Below are positions 9,053 through 19,200 of a stretch of 64,000 nucleotides of DNA, in pieces; position 1 is the stretch's first letter; each line of letters opens with the position of its first letter. A program made the translations under genes and the position numbers. The notes beneath the pieces were generated by a model that saw only the letters and a list, made by a program, of their open reading frames with translations, was not told where the DNA came from and did no database searches. Origin of the DNA: Phytohabitans flavus (GTDB lineage Bacteria; Actinomycetota; Actinomycetes; Mycobacteriales; Micromonosporaceae); contig NZ_AP022870.1 of the NCBI RefSeq assembly GCF_011764545.1, positions 3,828,001 to 3,892,000 on the forward strand. Reading direction: 5' to 3'.

Positions 9053-9946
9053 CTAGCCGAGGAGGCGGACGGCGCCGGGGACGGCGGTGATGGTTACCGG
9101 GAGGGGGTACGCGCGTTCGCCGTCTACGTATGTGGTGATGCCGTCGGCCTCGATTTCGACGGTGCGGGCGCGGTACGTGTGGACCTGGGGGTGGTCGACG
9201 TGGGTGCCCTTGTAGGTCTTGCCCTTGAGGCGCACGAGCTGGCCGCGGCTGACGTCGCCGAGCACCACGTCGAGCAGCCCGTCGGTGGGGACGGCGGTTG
9301 GCACGATGCGGATGCCGCCGCCGTAGCTGGCGCAGTTGCCGACCGCGAGCAGCACCGCGTTCAGCACCTGCTCGTCGCCGTCTAGGCGGAGCGTGTACCG
9401 GCGGGCCTTGAGGCGCAGCAGCTCCAGCGCGATGGCCAGGTCGTACCGGCGCGGGCCGCGCGGCCAGCTCAGCTGGTTGGCCCGCTCGTTGACCACCGCG
9501 TCGAAGCCGGCGGCGAGCACCGAGCCGTACCACATCGGGGCGCGGCCGGGGCCGGTCAGCCTCGCCAGGTCGATCGGCCGGGTGCGGCCGGTCTTGACGG
9601 CGTCGGCGATCGCGGCCGCCGCGGCGATCGGCTCGGCCGGGACGCCGGTCTCCACCGCGAAGTCGTTGCCGGTGCCGGCGGGCACCGCGCCGAAGGGCAG
9701 GTCGGTGCCGGCCACCGCCTGTAGCGCCAGGTGGACGGTGCCGTCACCGCCCACCGCCACGAGCGCGGCCGCGCCGTTGGCCGCCGCGCTGTGGCACGCC
9801 TCCTGGGCCTCCGCGCGGGTACCGGCGTCGAGCAGCCGCACCGGGAGGTCGGCCTCGGCGAGCCGGTCGAGCACCTGCGGGAGCAGGTCACGGTGTCGCC
9901 CGCGCCCGGCCTCCGGGTTGGCGAGCACGACGAGTTCGCCGGACAT
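9053..9946 (-). CDS. diacylglycerol kinase-family lipid kinase (DgkB/YegS-like)
   Basis: A 297-residue lipid kinase of the DAGK catalytic family, which phosphorylates diacylglycerol or related lipids with ATP at the membrane face. The N-terminal VVLANPEAGRGRH and the ATP-site motif AVGGDGTVHLALQ followed by GAVPAGTGNDFA are diagnostic. The C-terminal beta-sandwich contains DGLLDVVLGDVSRGQL. Its ATG shares one base with the tatC stop (TGATG), so translation is probably coupled to tatC. It ends at the edge of repeat island 1. In mycobacteria tatC is followed directly by helY, so this gene is an insertion into that order or a lineage-specific arrangement. Confidence 0.9.
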   Translation of the reverse strand: MSGELVVLANPEAGRGRHRDLLPQVLDRLAEADLPVRLLDAGTRAEAQEACHSAAANGAAALVAVGGDGTVHLALQAVAGTDLPFGAVPAGTGNDFAVETGVPAEPIAAAAAIADAVKTGRTRPIDLARLTGPGRAPMWYGSVLAAGFDAVVNERANQLSWPRGPRRYDLAIALELLRLKARRYTLRLDGDEQVLNAVLLAVGNCASYGGGIRIVPTAVPTDGLLDVVLGDVSRGQLVRLKGKTYKGTHVDHPQVHTYRARTVEIEADGITTYVDGERAYPLPVTITAVPGAVRLLG

Positions 9947-10881
9947 CAGGTGGTCTCGTCGTAGCGGCGCTCGATCGGCAGCGGCGCGGGGACCGGCGCG
10001 ACCGCCTCGAGCTGCTCGCCCGCCTCCACCGACTCCGCGTCGTACTCCAATGGCGATGCCTCGTCGTCGTCCACGTTGTCGAAGGTCTCCTGCCGGCGCC
10101 GCTTTCGGCGGTCGTTGATGAATGCCACGAGGACCGCCGCGAAGTACAGGACGCTGAGGCACAGCGCCAGCGCGGTCATGCCGAACGGGTCGGGCGTGGG
10201 AGTGGCGATCGCGGAGAAGGCGAAGAACGCGAAGATGGCCACCCGCCACCAGCTGAGCAGGCGTTTCGCGCTGGCCAGGCCGACGAAGTTGAGCATGAGG
10301 ATGATCAACGGGAACTCGAACGCCACCCCGAAGATCAAGATCAAATTTGTGACGAACGAGAAATATCGCCCGACTTCAAGCGTGGTCTGGATGTTGTCCG
10401 GACTGATGTCCAGCAGGAACTCAAGGCCGGTGCGGACCACGAAGAACGCCAGGAAGCCGCCGGCCGCGAAGAGCGGGGCGGCGATCGCGGCGAACGCGTA
10501 CGCATACCGCCGCTCGTGCCGGTGCAGGCCGGGCGCGATGAACGCCCACAGCTGGTAGAGCCAGATCGGCCCGGCGGCGATCAGGCCGACCCAGAGCGCG
10601 ATCCGGAGCTGGAGCAGAAGCACGTCGGCCGGGCCGAGCTGGAGCAGCATGCACTTGCCAGTCTGCGGGTCACGCGACTGCGGCAGGTCGCAATACGGCT
10701 GCTCCAGGATGTGCATGACCTCTCGAGAGAGGACAAAGCCGATGATGACGCCGACAAGGATCCCGAGCGACGCGCGGAAAAGGCGCACGCGCAGCTCACG
10801 CAGGTGCTCGATGAGCGTCATCGAGCCATCAGCGGCGCGCTCGAAGTTACTCGGACCGCGTCGCAGGAGGGAGAACGCCAC
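9946..10881 (-). CDS. tatC: Sec-independent translocase subunit TatC
   Basis: A 311-residue core receptor of the twin-arginine translocon, which binds RR signal peptides and exports folded proteins. The N-terminal cytoplasmic segment has MTLIEHLRELRVRLF with the conserved E-x-L-x-E-L-R signature that contacts the signal peptide. Six membrane helices follow. A conserved Pro/Glu-rich stretch is seen at FGVAFEFPLIILML, and ATPTPDP before helix 5-6 is typical. The C-terminal tail is long and acidic, as in other actinobacteria. The gene lies 15 bp downstream of tatA. No tatB is in this window, which is normal for actinomycetes that encode it elsewhere. Confidence 0.95.
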   Translation of the reverse strand: MAFSLLRRGPSNFERAADGSMTLIEHLRELRVRLFRASLGILVGVIIGFVLSREVMHILEQPYCDLPQSRDPQTGKCMLLQLGPADVLLLQLRIALWVGLIAAGPIWLYQLWAFIAPGLHRHERRYAYAFAAIAAPLFAAGGFLAFFVVRTGLEFLLDISPDNIQTTLEVGRYFSFVTNLILIFGVAFEFPLIILMLNFVGLASAKRLLSWWRVAIFAFFAFSAIATPTPDPFGMTALALCLSVLYFAAVLVAFINDRRKRRRQETFDNVDDDEASPLEYDAESVEAGEQLEAVAPVPAPLPIERRYDETT

Positions 10882-10896
10882 GGGGAGGGCCGAAGA

Positions 10897-11172
10897 TCAG
10901 GAAATGTCGCGGGTGCGCTGCACCGGATCCTGAACCTGCGCGGTCGGGCGCTGCTCCACCGAGGTCGGCGGGATCGGCTGGCGACCGTGCTGGGCCTCCG
11001 CCTTTTCGGCGAGGTCACGCTCGTCGTCGTCGGTGAGGTGCTTGGTCTCGGCCTTGATGATCCGCAACGAGCGGCCCAACGACCGAGCCGCGTCCGGCAA
11101 CCGCTTCGCGCCGAACAGGAGGACCAGCACGACCACGAGGACGGCGATGTGCCACGGCTTGAGGGCACCCAT
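10897..11172 (-). CDS. tatA: Sec-independent translocase subunit TatA
   Basis: A 91-residue protein with one N-terminal membrane helix (WHIAVLVVVLVLLFGAKRLP), the invariant Phe-Gly at the hinge and an amphipathic helix (DAARSLGRSLRIIKAE). A polar, proline-containing tail follows. TatA oligomers form the export path when recruited by TatC. It leads directly into tatC, so the two are co-transcribed. The upstream gene encodes a small membrane-anchored coiled-coil protein rather than another Tat component. Confidence 0.95.
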   Translation of the reverse strand: MGALKPWHIAVLVVVLVLLFGAKRLPDAARSLGRSLRIIKAETKHLTDDDERDLAEKAEAQHGRQPIPPTSVEQRPTAQVQDPVQRTRDIS

Positions 11173-11241
11173 GGAAAGCTCCAGTTGCTGATAGTCGAGA
11201 GACTGTCGAGGCCTATCGTACGTGCGTATAACCGAGCGGCG

Positions 11242-11499
11242 TCAACGGCTGCCCGGCCCCACTTTGACCTTGATCGCGGCCAGCCGCTCCTGCGTGATCT
11301 CGGCCTTGAGCCGCAGCGTGTCGGCCTCCTGGGCCATGGTGAGGGCGTCGGCCCGCAGCTTTTCCACCTCTGCCTGGCGGCGCAGCAGCGTCGTCGCGGC
11401 CCGCCGCAGCGGTCCCAGCCGCCCCAGGAGGCTCCCCGTGGCCACCACCAGCACCAACAGGCCCACCAGCACCGCCGCGATCACGACCCACAGGACCAT
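11242..11499 (-). CDS. small membrane-anchored coiled-coil protein
   Basis: An 85-residue protein with an N-terminal membrane helix (VVIAAVLVGLLVLVVATGSLLG). A long, highly charged alpha-helical tail follows (LRRQAEVEKLRADALTMAQE and beyond) with heptad-like leucines. The layout resembles TatA/TatB but lacks the Phe-Gly hinge. The gene sits between pafC (stop 6 bp upstream) and tatA (about 70 bp downstream) on the same strand, so it is likely in that operon. Its function is unknown. A structural or scaffolding role at the membrane is a guess. Confidence 0.75.
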   Translation of the reverse strand: MVLWVVIAAVLVGLLVLVVATGSLLGRLGPLRRAATTLLRRQAEVEKLRADALTMAQEADTLRLKAEITQERLAAIKVKVGPGSR

Positions 11500-11504
11500 G
11501 GGCG

Positions 11505-12455
11505 CTAACTGTACTGGTCGAGTGCGGCGGCCGCCTGCTGGCGCACCCGCTCGACGAGGTCGGCCGGTGCGACGACAGTGGCGTCCGGGCCGAGGCCGAG
11601 CACGAACCGCTGCGCCCAGGCCAGGTCGGCGACCCGCAGCGACACGACCCACTCCTCGCCGTCGGGGCGCACGTCCTCGCACGGGTAGTACTCGGTGATC
11701 CACCGGCCGCCGCGCCCCACCCGGAGCGTGACCAGCGGCAGCTCGGGACCGGGCTGGTAGACGCCGCCGCTCAGGTCGTGCAGCCGCACCTCGCCCGGGA
11801 GGCGGGCCGGCTCCTCCAGCTCGGTGAGCGCGTCGATCCGGTCGGCCCGGAAGAGCCGCACCGCCTCGGCCCGGCGGCACCACGCCTCCAGGTACGCCCG
11901 ACCGGCGACCACCAGCACCCGGATCGGGTCCACAACCCGCTCGGTGAGCTCGTCGCGGGTCGCCGTGTAATACGTGATCCGGAGCGCGTGCCGCCGCTCC
12001 ACCGCGCCGCGCAGCGTGTCGAGCCGGTCGGCGTTACCCGGCAGCCGCACCTCCACGGGTGCGCTGGTCAGGTCGCCGGCGGCGCTCTCCAGCTTGGCGA
12101 GGGTGCGCTCGATCGCGTCGCGGTTGGCCGTACCGGGTGTCTCGGCCAGCATCCGCAACGCCACCACCAGCGCCAGCGCCTCGTCCGGGGTGAGCCGGAG
12201 GGGACGGTCGATGCCCGCGTCATACGTGATCGTGACGCGGTCGCCGTCGAACGCCATGTCGATCAGGTCGCCCGGCCCGTAGCCCGGCAGCCCGCACACC
12301 CACAGCAGCTCCAGGTCCTCGCGCAGCTGCTTTTCGCTCACGCCCAGCTCGGCGGCGGCCTCGGCCAGCTCGATGCCGGGGCGGGCCAGCAGGTACGGCA
12401 CGAGGTTGAGCAGCCGGCCCAGCCGGTCGGCGGAGGCCCGGGACGGCGCCGTCAT
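11505..12455 (-). CDS. pafC: WYL-domain transcriptional regulator PafC
   Basis: A 316-residue regulator with an N-terminal winged helix (RLGRLLNLVPYLLARPGIEL) and a central WYL domain (RHALRITYYTATRDELTERV through VAGRAYLEAWCRRAEAVRLF). A C-terminal WCX domain completes it. In mycobacteria PafB and PafC work as a heterodimeric activator of the RecA-independent DNA-damage response, likely sensing a nucleic-acid ligand through WYL. The ATG overlaps the pafB stop as ATGA, so the partners are translationally coupled. In this window pafA is about 8 kb away, with the CDF, DUF3866 and HD-ATPase/SLATT genes between. Confidence 0.9.
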   Translation of the reverse strand: MTAPSRASADRLGRLLNLVPYLLARPGIELAEAAAELGVSEKQLREDLELLWVCGLPGYGPGDLIDMAFDGDRVTITYDAGIDRPLRLTPDEALALVVALRMLAETPGTANRDAIERTLAKLESAAGDLTSAPVEVRLPGNADRLDTLRGAVERRHALRITYYTATRDELTERVVDPIRVLVVAGRAYLEAWCRRAEAVRLFRADRIDALTELEEPARLPGEVRLHDLSGGVYQPGPELPLVTLRVGRGGRWITEYYPCEDVRPDGEEWVVSLRVADLAWAQRFVLGLGPDATVVAPADLVERVRQQAAAALDQYS

Positions 12456-13449
12456 CGGCCGCTCACCGACGCCACCTCGTGGCGGGTGGCGATCTCCTTG
12501 AGCCGCTGGATGACCGCCTCGCGCACCTCGGGCGGGTCGAGCACGCGCACGTCCGCGCCATACCCCACCAGGGAGGTGGCGAGGCCCTCCGGGTCGGCGA
12601 ACGGCAGCACCAGCTTGTCGCCGTCCGGCGTCGCCTCGGCCTCGTGGGCCCAGCGGCGCAGCCCCGCCGCCCGCCCGGGGCGGACCAGCACGGTCGCCCG
12701 CCCGGTGCGCTCGATCGGGCCGGACCAGCGGGCCACGTGGCTGATCAGGTCGACGCCGGTCGGCGGCTCATACGCCCCGGCTTGCCGGTCAGCCGCACCT
12801 GCCCCACGATCCGGGAGAGCCGGAAGCAGCGGGTCGCCTCGCGGTCGAGGTCGTGGCCCACCACATACCACCTGCCGCGCCAGCAAACCACGCCCCACGG
12901 CTGGAGGCGGCGGCTCGTCGGGCCGTCCCCTTCCGGCACCCGGTAGTCGAAGGCCACCGCGCGCCGGTCCCGCGCCGCGCCGGTGAGCGGTGCGAACGCC
13001 GGGTCGACGGTGACCACCGGCTCCACGCCGAGCGTCGCCGACGGGTCGATGTCGATGCCGGCCGCGCGCAGCTTGGCCAGGCCGGACGAGGCCGCGGCTG
13101 CGAGACCGGCGTGCCGCCACAGCCGCGCGGCGATGCCCACGGCGGCCGCCTCGTCGGGCTCGAGCTGGATGTCGGGCAGTGCGTACTCCCGGGCGGCGAT
13201 CCGGTATCCCGGCTCGGCGTCGAACGCGCTCGCCGTGCCGGTCTCCAGCGGCACGCCCAGCTCGCGCAGCTCCGCCTTGTCGCGCTCGAACTTGCGCTGG
13301 AACGCCTCGTGGTCGCGCGGGTCGTCGGGATCGTGCTCGTAGCCCGGCACGGTGGCGGCGATCTGCGCGGCGGTGAGGAACCGCCGCGTCGAGAGAAGGC
13401 AGATCACCAGGTTGACCAGGCGCTCCGTCCGAGACCGCGACACGCCCAC
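12452..13449 (-). CDS. pafB: WYL-domain transcriptional regulator PafB (apparent frameshift)
   Basis: The partner of PafC: a winged-helix N-terminus (RTERLVNLVICLLSTRRFLT), a WYL domain (DRRAVAFDYRVPEGD, then WGVVCWRGRWYVVGHD) and a C-terminal WCX segment. The frame breaks at the CCCC of 12775-12778. The N-terminal frame ends in nonsense after RLTGKPG, while AYEPPTGVDLISHVARW continues in another frame. One extra C restores a normal-length protein of 332 residues. As both halves are well conserved, a sequencing undercall is more likely than a dead gene. The GTG at 13449 is preferred over 13443 because GAGG lies 8 bp upstream. It is divergent from the CDF transporter. Confidence 0.85.
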
Positions 13450-13534
13450 GACAATAGCCTCATTCGCACGCCCGTACGGCCCGCCCACTCCGCGTCGCCC
13501 GGACGGTTTCCTTCGCGTAAGGCACAATCTGGTC

Positions 13535-14512
13535 GTGTCGGACAGCGGCCCAACTCCCCTTCCGCCGGACCTCAACGATCGCCTCGCCCGCGGTGGCGAT
13601 CCGTCAGAGAGTGTCGGCACCGTCATCGTGGCCGGCGTCGCCAACGTCGCGATCGGCATCGCCAAGCTGCTCGCGGGCCTCATCTCCGGCTCGGCGGCCA
13701 TGCTCTCCGAGGCCGCCCACTCGGTCGCCGACACCACCACCGAGGTGCTGCTCTTCACCGCCCTGCGCCGCGGCGGGCGGCCGGCGGACGAGCTACACCC
13801 GTTCGGGTACGGCAAGGAGAGCTACGTCTGGGCGTTCATCGCCGCGCTGTTCACGTTCGTGGCGGGCGCCGGCTTCTCCATCACCCACGGCGTGCACACG
13901 ATCAGATCCGGCGAGCACAGCGGCGACTACACGGTGTCGTACATCGTGCTGGCCGTCTCGTTCGTCATCGAGTCGGTATCCCTCACCCGCGCCGTGCGGC
14001 AGATCCGCGCCTCGGCGCAAGGGTGGCGGGTGAGGCCGCTCCGCTTCCTGCTGGTAACCCCCGATACCACGATCAAGGCGGTCTTCCTGGAGGACAGCGC
14101 CGCCCTGGTCGGACTTTTCCTGGCCGCCGCCGGGCTGGGCCTGTCGCACGCCACCGGCCAGGTGGTGTGGGACGGCCTCGCCTCCGTCGCGATCGGCCTG
14201 CTCCTGCTCGTCGCCGCCAGCACGCTCGCCCGCGCCAACATCTCGCTGCTGGTGGGCCGCGCGGCGACCCCCCGCATCCGCCGGATGATCGTCGAGGAGC
14301 TTTCCGCGCTCCCGCACGTGGAGGGCATCCAGACCCTCTTCACCATGCAGCTCGGCCCCGCCGAGGTCCTGGTGGCGGCCAAGGTCGACTTCACCGACCA
14401 GGCCACCGGCGCCGACATCGAGACCGCCGCCGACGAGGCCGAGCGCCGCCTGCGGGCTCGCTACTCCGGCATCCGGTACGTCTTCCTCGACCCGACGACC
14501 CGCCGTGGTTAG
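13535..14512 (+). CDS. cation diffusion facilitator family transporter
   Basis: A 325-residue proton-coupled exporter for divalent metals such as zinc or manganese. The hallmark SAAMLSEAAHSVADTTTEV in helix 2 carries the metal-site Ser-x3-Glu-x2-His-x2-Ala-Asp arrangement. A second site lies in the helix-5 segment with the FLEDSAALVGL and VVWDGLASVAIG pairs. The C-terminal cytoplasmic domain (IRRMIVEELSALPHVEGI) is the dimerising, metal-sensing fold. Specificity cannot be assigned. The GTG start at 13535 begins VSDSGPTPLP. DUF3866 follows in the same direction with a 9-bp gap and is probably co-transcribed. Confidence 0.9.
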   Translation: MSDSGPTPLPPDLNDRLARGGDPSESVGTVIVAGVANVAIGIAKLLAGLISGSAAMLSEAAHSVADTTTEVLLFTALRRGGRPADELHPFGYGKESYVWAFIAALFTFVAGAGFSITHGVHTIRSGEHSGDYTVSYIVLAVSFVIESVSLTRAVRQIRASAQGWRVRPLRFLLVTPDTTIKAVFLEDSAALVGLFLAAAGLGLSHATGQVVWDGLASVAIGLLLLVAASTLARANISLLVGRAATPRIRRMIVEELSALPHVEGIQTLFTMQLGPAEVLVAAKVDFTDQATGADIETAADEAERRLRARYSGIRYVFLDPTTRRG

Positions 14513-14521
14513 GTGTCCGTC

Positions 14522-15606
14522 ATGGTTCGTTGGCGTGCGGGTGTGGTCACCGCGGTCGGTCGTCGGTGGCGCGGCGTGGTCACGCTCGACGTCGAGGTCT
14601 CCTCGTCGGTCGTGCGGGCGTTGGCCTACCCCGCGCTGACCGGCGAGCCGCTCGTCGGCGACCGGGTGCTGCTCAACGTCGGCGCGCTGGAGATGGGCCT
14701 GGGCACGGGCGGGTACGCGCTGGTCGTCGCCCTGCCCGACCGCCTGCCGCCGGATCCCCCGGTCGCACCGACGCGCGACTCCGGCCACCTGGTGAAGGCC
14801 CGCTATACCCCGCTCCAGGCCCTCGTGCTGGGGTGGACGAGGAGGCTTCTCCGCACCGCGCCGTCATGTCGTCCGTCGACTCGATCGACGGCATGCCGGT
14901 CGTGATGGCGGACCTGCACTCCGCGCTACCGGCCATCCTGGCCGGCCTCGGCGCCGGCGGGGACGACTTCACGATCGCCTACGTCATGACCGACGGCGGC
15001 GCGCTCCCCGCGTGGTTCTCCCGCACGCTCGACGGCCTGCGCGACCACCTGGCCGGCACGGTGACGGTCGGCCAGTCGTTCGGCGGCGACCTGGAGGCCA
15101 CCACCGTCCACAGCGGACTCCTGGCCGCGCGGCACGTCCTCCGCGCGGACGTCACCGTGGTCGCGCAGGGCCCCGGCAACCTGGGTACCGGCACCATGTG
15201 GGGCTTCACCGGCGTGGCCGCCGGCGAGGCGGTGAACGCGGTCGCCGCGCTGGGCGGTCGCCCGGTCGCGTCCCTCCGCCTCTCGGACGCGGACCCCCGG
15301 CCACGGCACCGCGGCATCTCGCACCACAGCCTGACGGCCTACGGCCGGGTCGCGCTGGCGGCGGCGGACGTGGTGGTGCCGGCTCCCCTGCCGCCGTCGC
15401 TGGCCCCGCTTCTGGACGACGCCTTGGCGGTACTGTCGGCACGCCACCGCATCGTGCACGTGCCGGTGGACGGCCTGGAGGCGGCGCTGAAGGCTGCCCC
15501 GGTCCCACTGTCCACAATGGGCCGCGGCCTGGACGCCGATCCCTGGTACTTCCTGTCCGCCGCAGCCGCCGGCCGCCACGCCGCAGCCCTGCTCGCTCAG
15601 GCCTGA
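14522..15606 (+). CDS. DUF3866 family protein (apparent frameshift)
   Basis: The first frame gives MVRWRAGVVTAVGRRWRGVV to about codon 103. The rest (VDEEASPHRAVMSSVDSIDG onward to LLAQA) lies in another frame. One extra G in the GGGG at 14830-14833 joins them into a 361-residue DUF3866 protein of normal family length. The family is widespread in actinobacteria and of unknown function. Visible conserved stretches are AYVMTDGGALPAWFSRT, VVAQGPGNLGTGTMWGFT and RGISHHSLTAYGR; the GPGNLGTGT loop suggests a phosphate or nucleotide site, but that is inference. It follows the CDF gene and is convergent with the SLATT gene. Confidence 0.8.
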
Positions 15607-15625
15607 CGCTGGAGCGCGCCGGCGC

Positions 15626-16231
15626 TCAGCCGCCGACCGGTGGGCGGCCTTGGAGGCCGACCTCCAGCTCCCCCAGCCGGCTGTCGAACTCGCTGCGCCA
15701 CGCGTCCGTCTCCACCCGTACCGCCTCGTTGACCCGCGCCACGAACTCGCGGGCCCGGCCGATCAGCTCCCGCAGCTCGTCCACGGTCGGCTCCCGGTCA
15801 CCGATCACGGCCAGCTCCTGCGCCCACCCCACCCGGAAGTCGGCCAGGTCACCTTGGATGAGCGTGGCGGTAGCGATGTACCGCAGCCAGGCCGACGAGT
15901 ACCCGAAGAACCTGTCGTAGCCGACACAGCCGGCGGCGAGGGCGAGCAGCAGGTAGCCCCAGTTGCCGTACTCCGGGTGCCGGGAAGCGAGCGCGACAAC
16001 CGGCACCGCCCCGCCCAGCGTGGCCAGGATGATGGCGAACGCCCGCAGCCGGCGGGACCAGCGCGCCTTGAGCCGCTTCTCGGACAGGTACCAGGCGATC
16101 GCCTCGTCCGCGACGCCTTCGGCCCAGGCCCGGAGCGCGGAGAGGTCCGCACGCAGCCCGCCCTGCGCCCAGGTGAGGGAGGGCAGGTCCGGCATGTCGA
16201 TGTCGTCGGGCCGGCGTACGGTCACGCTCAT
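15626..16231 (-). CDS. SLATT-type two-helix membrane protein, likely effector
   Basis: A 201-residue protein with the layout of SLATT domains. An amphipathic N-terminal helix (ALRAWAEGVADEAIAWYLSE) and a basic segment (KRLKARWSRRLR) lead into two close membrane helices (about residues 68-84 and 92-110). The turn GYDRFFGYSSAWLRYI follows, then a C-terminal coiled coil. SLATT proteins are predicted pore-formers that kill or arrest the cell when triggered by a linked sensor, for example a CD-NTase. Here the ATG overlaps the stop of the HD/GHKL gene as ATGA, so that protein is the natural sensor. The family call is from pattern recognition; no SLATT subfamily is assigned. It is convergent with DUF3866. 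Confidence 0.7.
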   Translation of the reverse strand: MSVTVRRPDDIDMPDLPSLTWAQGGLRADLSALRAWAEGVADEAIAWYLSEKRLKARWSRRLRAFAIILATLGGAVPVVALASRHPEYGNWGYLLLALAAGCVGYDRFFGYSSAWLRYIATATLIQGDLADFRVGWAQELAVIGDREPTVDELRELIGRAREFVARVNEAVRVETDAWRSEFDSRLGELEVGLQGRPPVGG

Positions 16232-19200
16232 CGCGTCCACCACTCTCCTTCAGGGTTGTCCTCCCGCAGGTACGCCTCGGGCGGCGGTGCGAGGTCGGGC
16301 CGTGCTCGGGCGACCCGCTCGAGCAGCGCGTTCAGATTGTCCAGACGCTGCTCCTCAAGCGCCCGCCGCAGGTGGTTGAGAAGCACCGGCAGGTCGGTTG
16401 CGAAGGTTTCGGCGCGGCCGACAAGCCATCGCGCCAGCGGGTTGGACAGATTGATCGGCCTTCGGTAGCCGCCTCGGCGCAGGAGGGTGTCCGGAGCGTC
16501 GTACGGCACGAAGAGGAGCGGCCGGAACTGCCGGAGCCCGGACAGCACATCGGGCACGCCGGCTGAGCGGACGACAAGCTTGTCGTCCGCTGACCGCAGG
16601 AGGTCGAGCCTGGTCTGGAGGATCACGGCCCGGAGGAACTCGTTCGCGCGGGACCAGGACGGGGACTGTTCCGCGAGAGGAAAGTGGACGACCTCACCAG
16701 TGGCGACGCGGCGCCGCACCTGCGCAGCGCTGATCGGCCGTTCGCCGAGACTTAGCCTCTCCACGTCGTCCCACCGGCCACTGGACACGAGTGAGTCAGC
16801 CAGCGCCACGCCCAGTGCCGGTTCCCGGCCTACGTACGGGACCAAGAGGTCGAAGTCAGACGCCGCCTCGGCCAGCCAGCCGGCCGAGCCGGTGGCGTGC
16901 GCCTGCGCCGCACGCGAGAGCGTGTACTGCGCCACGGAATGCATCTCGAACGGAACTGACCGGACCACTTGGCGCGACACCGAGAGGTCTGGCCTGAGGT
17001 GGTCGAAGAGTGCGACGCCTCCCATGATGACGACCGACGAGTGCTGCAGAGACTGGCTATCGACGGGAGAAGATACACCGTTGTGCGCCCACTCGACATT
17101 GGTGAGGGTGACATCACCCAAGCCACTCAGCGCGACTAAGACCACATTCGGCTCCACCCGCGCGACAAAATTCGGATTCGGACCGAACGAGCGGGCCAAC
17201 GCCCCGAGTAGCGATCGATCGTCTCGGAAGGATTGCAGATCCTGCCAGATCAACTTATGGAGCGTCGGGTCGATGCGGTACACAACCGACACCATGAGCT
17301 GGTCGGAACCTACTCTCACCAAGGTCACCGCGTGTCCGCGCACTGCGGTGGCGCACAGGGCTCGCAGGTCGGGCGGGACCCTGGACAGCTCGTCCGCCGG
17401 CCACCCGACAAGGAGGTCGGAGACGGGCCCCCATCCGGGGCTGGAGGAACTCGAAAGCCGACCGCCACGAGTTGGCCACGCAGCTTCGACGTAGGCGCGA
17501 CGCTGGTCAGGTCCAGCGGCAGCGCGGCGGCCTCAAGCGGGCCCAGGTAGCGCAGGTCCCGCATCCCCTCTGCAGGTAGTGCGACGGCGACCACCACTGG
17601 GGCGTCCAGCAGAGGCCGGTCGAGATCGTCCACGGGCGGGGTGCCGGCCGGGCGGCCACTGAAGGTAACCGGCACCGGCGGCCACCGCAGATACCTGTCG
17701 GTCCGGTCGGCCAGTTCATCCGCCGTTACGTCGACCTTTGTCGGGTCGATGCGGACCGCGATGCTTGTGCCCGTTCGCGTGCGGTATCCGGTTTCCTTGT
17801 CGCGGCCAGCCCTCGGCATCGGGGTTGGGCGGTCCGGGCGCTGGCGGAGTACGAAGAACTCCTCGTCCCGGGCCAGCGAGAGCCGCAGCGGATCGCCCAG
17901 CGACCCGTCCGGGAGCTGGCGCAGGGTGGCGAGCTCCACCCGGTCGCCGGCGATGAAGCAGGACAGGACCCCGATACCGAAGCGGCTGATCGCCACGAAG
18001 TCCGCGTCCGGGCGGCCGCCGCGGGCCAGATCCGCGCGGAGCTCGGCCGAGTTGTAGTAGGAGCGGCCCACCCGCAGGAAGTACTCCAGCAACGTGTGCT
18101 CGTCCATGCCCACGCCGTCGTCGTCGACCCGTACCCACAGGAAGCCGTCGCCGTCCTCCCAGGCCGTTACCGCCACGCCGGGCTTCTCCGACGCGGGGAC
18201 GTTGTCCAGGGCCTGCCGGAGGCGGACCGCGTCGATCGCGTTCTGGAGCAGCTCGCGGACGAAGACGTACGGGTCGTCGTAGAGCCGCTCGCCCATGAAG
18301 AGCTCCAGCACCGCCGCCCGGTCCAGCTCGAACCTGAACGCGCCGTACGTGTACCCCTGCCCCTCGACGTCGTGGCGGTCCACCTCGCCCGGCAGGGCGA
18401 GGTCGCGCCAGCGGGACGAGCAGGCGTCGAGCACCGGGCGGCAGCGGCGCAGCTCGTCGTCCACGACGTCGAGGAACGCGCGGATGTCGTGCTCGACCGC
18501 GGGATGGTCAGGGCCTGCGATGAAGCGCAGCGCGTAGTTGGGCGGCCGCGCGGACGGAAAGCGGAAGCCGTCGGCGAACAGGTGCTTGCGCCACTCGGCG
18601 TCGCTCCGGGCGTCGCGGTTGCTCCGGCGGGCGGCTAGGCCTAGGTGGTCGTAGATGGCGCGTGGGGTGCGGGAGGCGTCCAGGTCGAGGATGTCCGCCA
18701 GCCTCAGCAGGACCGCGCAGAGCCGCAGGTCGCACTCGGCGAGGAAATCTGGACGGAACTTGTCCGACTTGAGGTCGCTGGCCGCCAGGTTGTGGCTGCG
18801 GCACACCTCGCCCAGCTGCTTGAGCAGCCGCGCGTTCCCCCACACAAGGCGGTCCGACAGCCCGCTTAGGTGCTCGTACACGCGGTCGGCGTGGCGCGAG
18901 CGGCAGTACCCCTCCAGCACGTCCGGCGGTGGCTGCCCGCCGGCCGCGCGGACGGCGAGGTACGCCTCGTGGTGGGTGGACAGGTACTCGGCGAACTCTG
19001 GCTCGGTCGCGACCGCCGCGAGCTCGTCGGGGGTGTAGACCATGCCGATGTCGTGGTGGTACGCCGCGAGGATCAGCACCGCCGCCTCAAGGCCGCTCAG
19101 GTCGGTGACCCGCTCCCCCAGCAGGTCGCCCATGAGCCGCACGACGTTGGCCGCGTGCACCTCGTCGTGGAGCGTGTACGTCGGGAAGGTGTCCCGCACC

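Noticed and set aside
12853-15606. Very long open frame (over 900 codons) on the plus strand through pafB, CDF and DUF3866
   Set aside because: Most of it is antisense or out of frame to well-matched genes. Only the end, from about 14835, is the true continuation of DUF3866.
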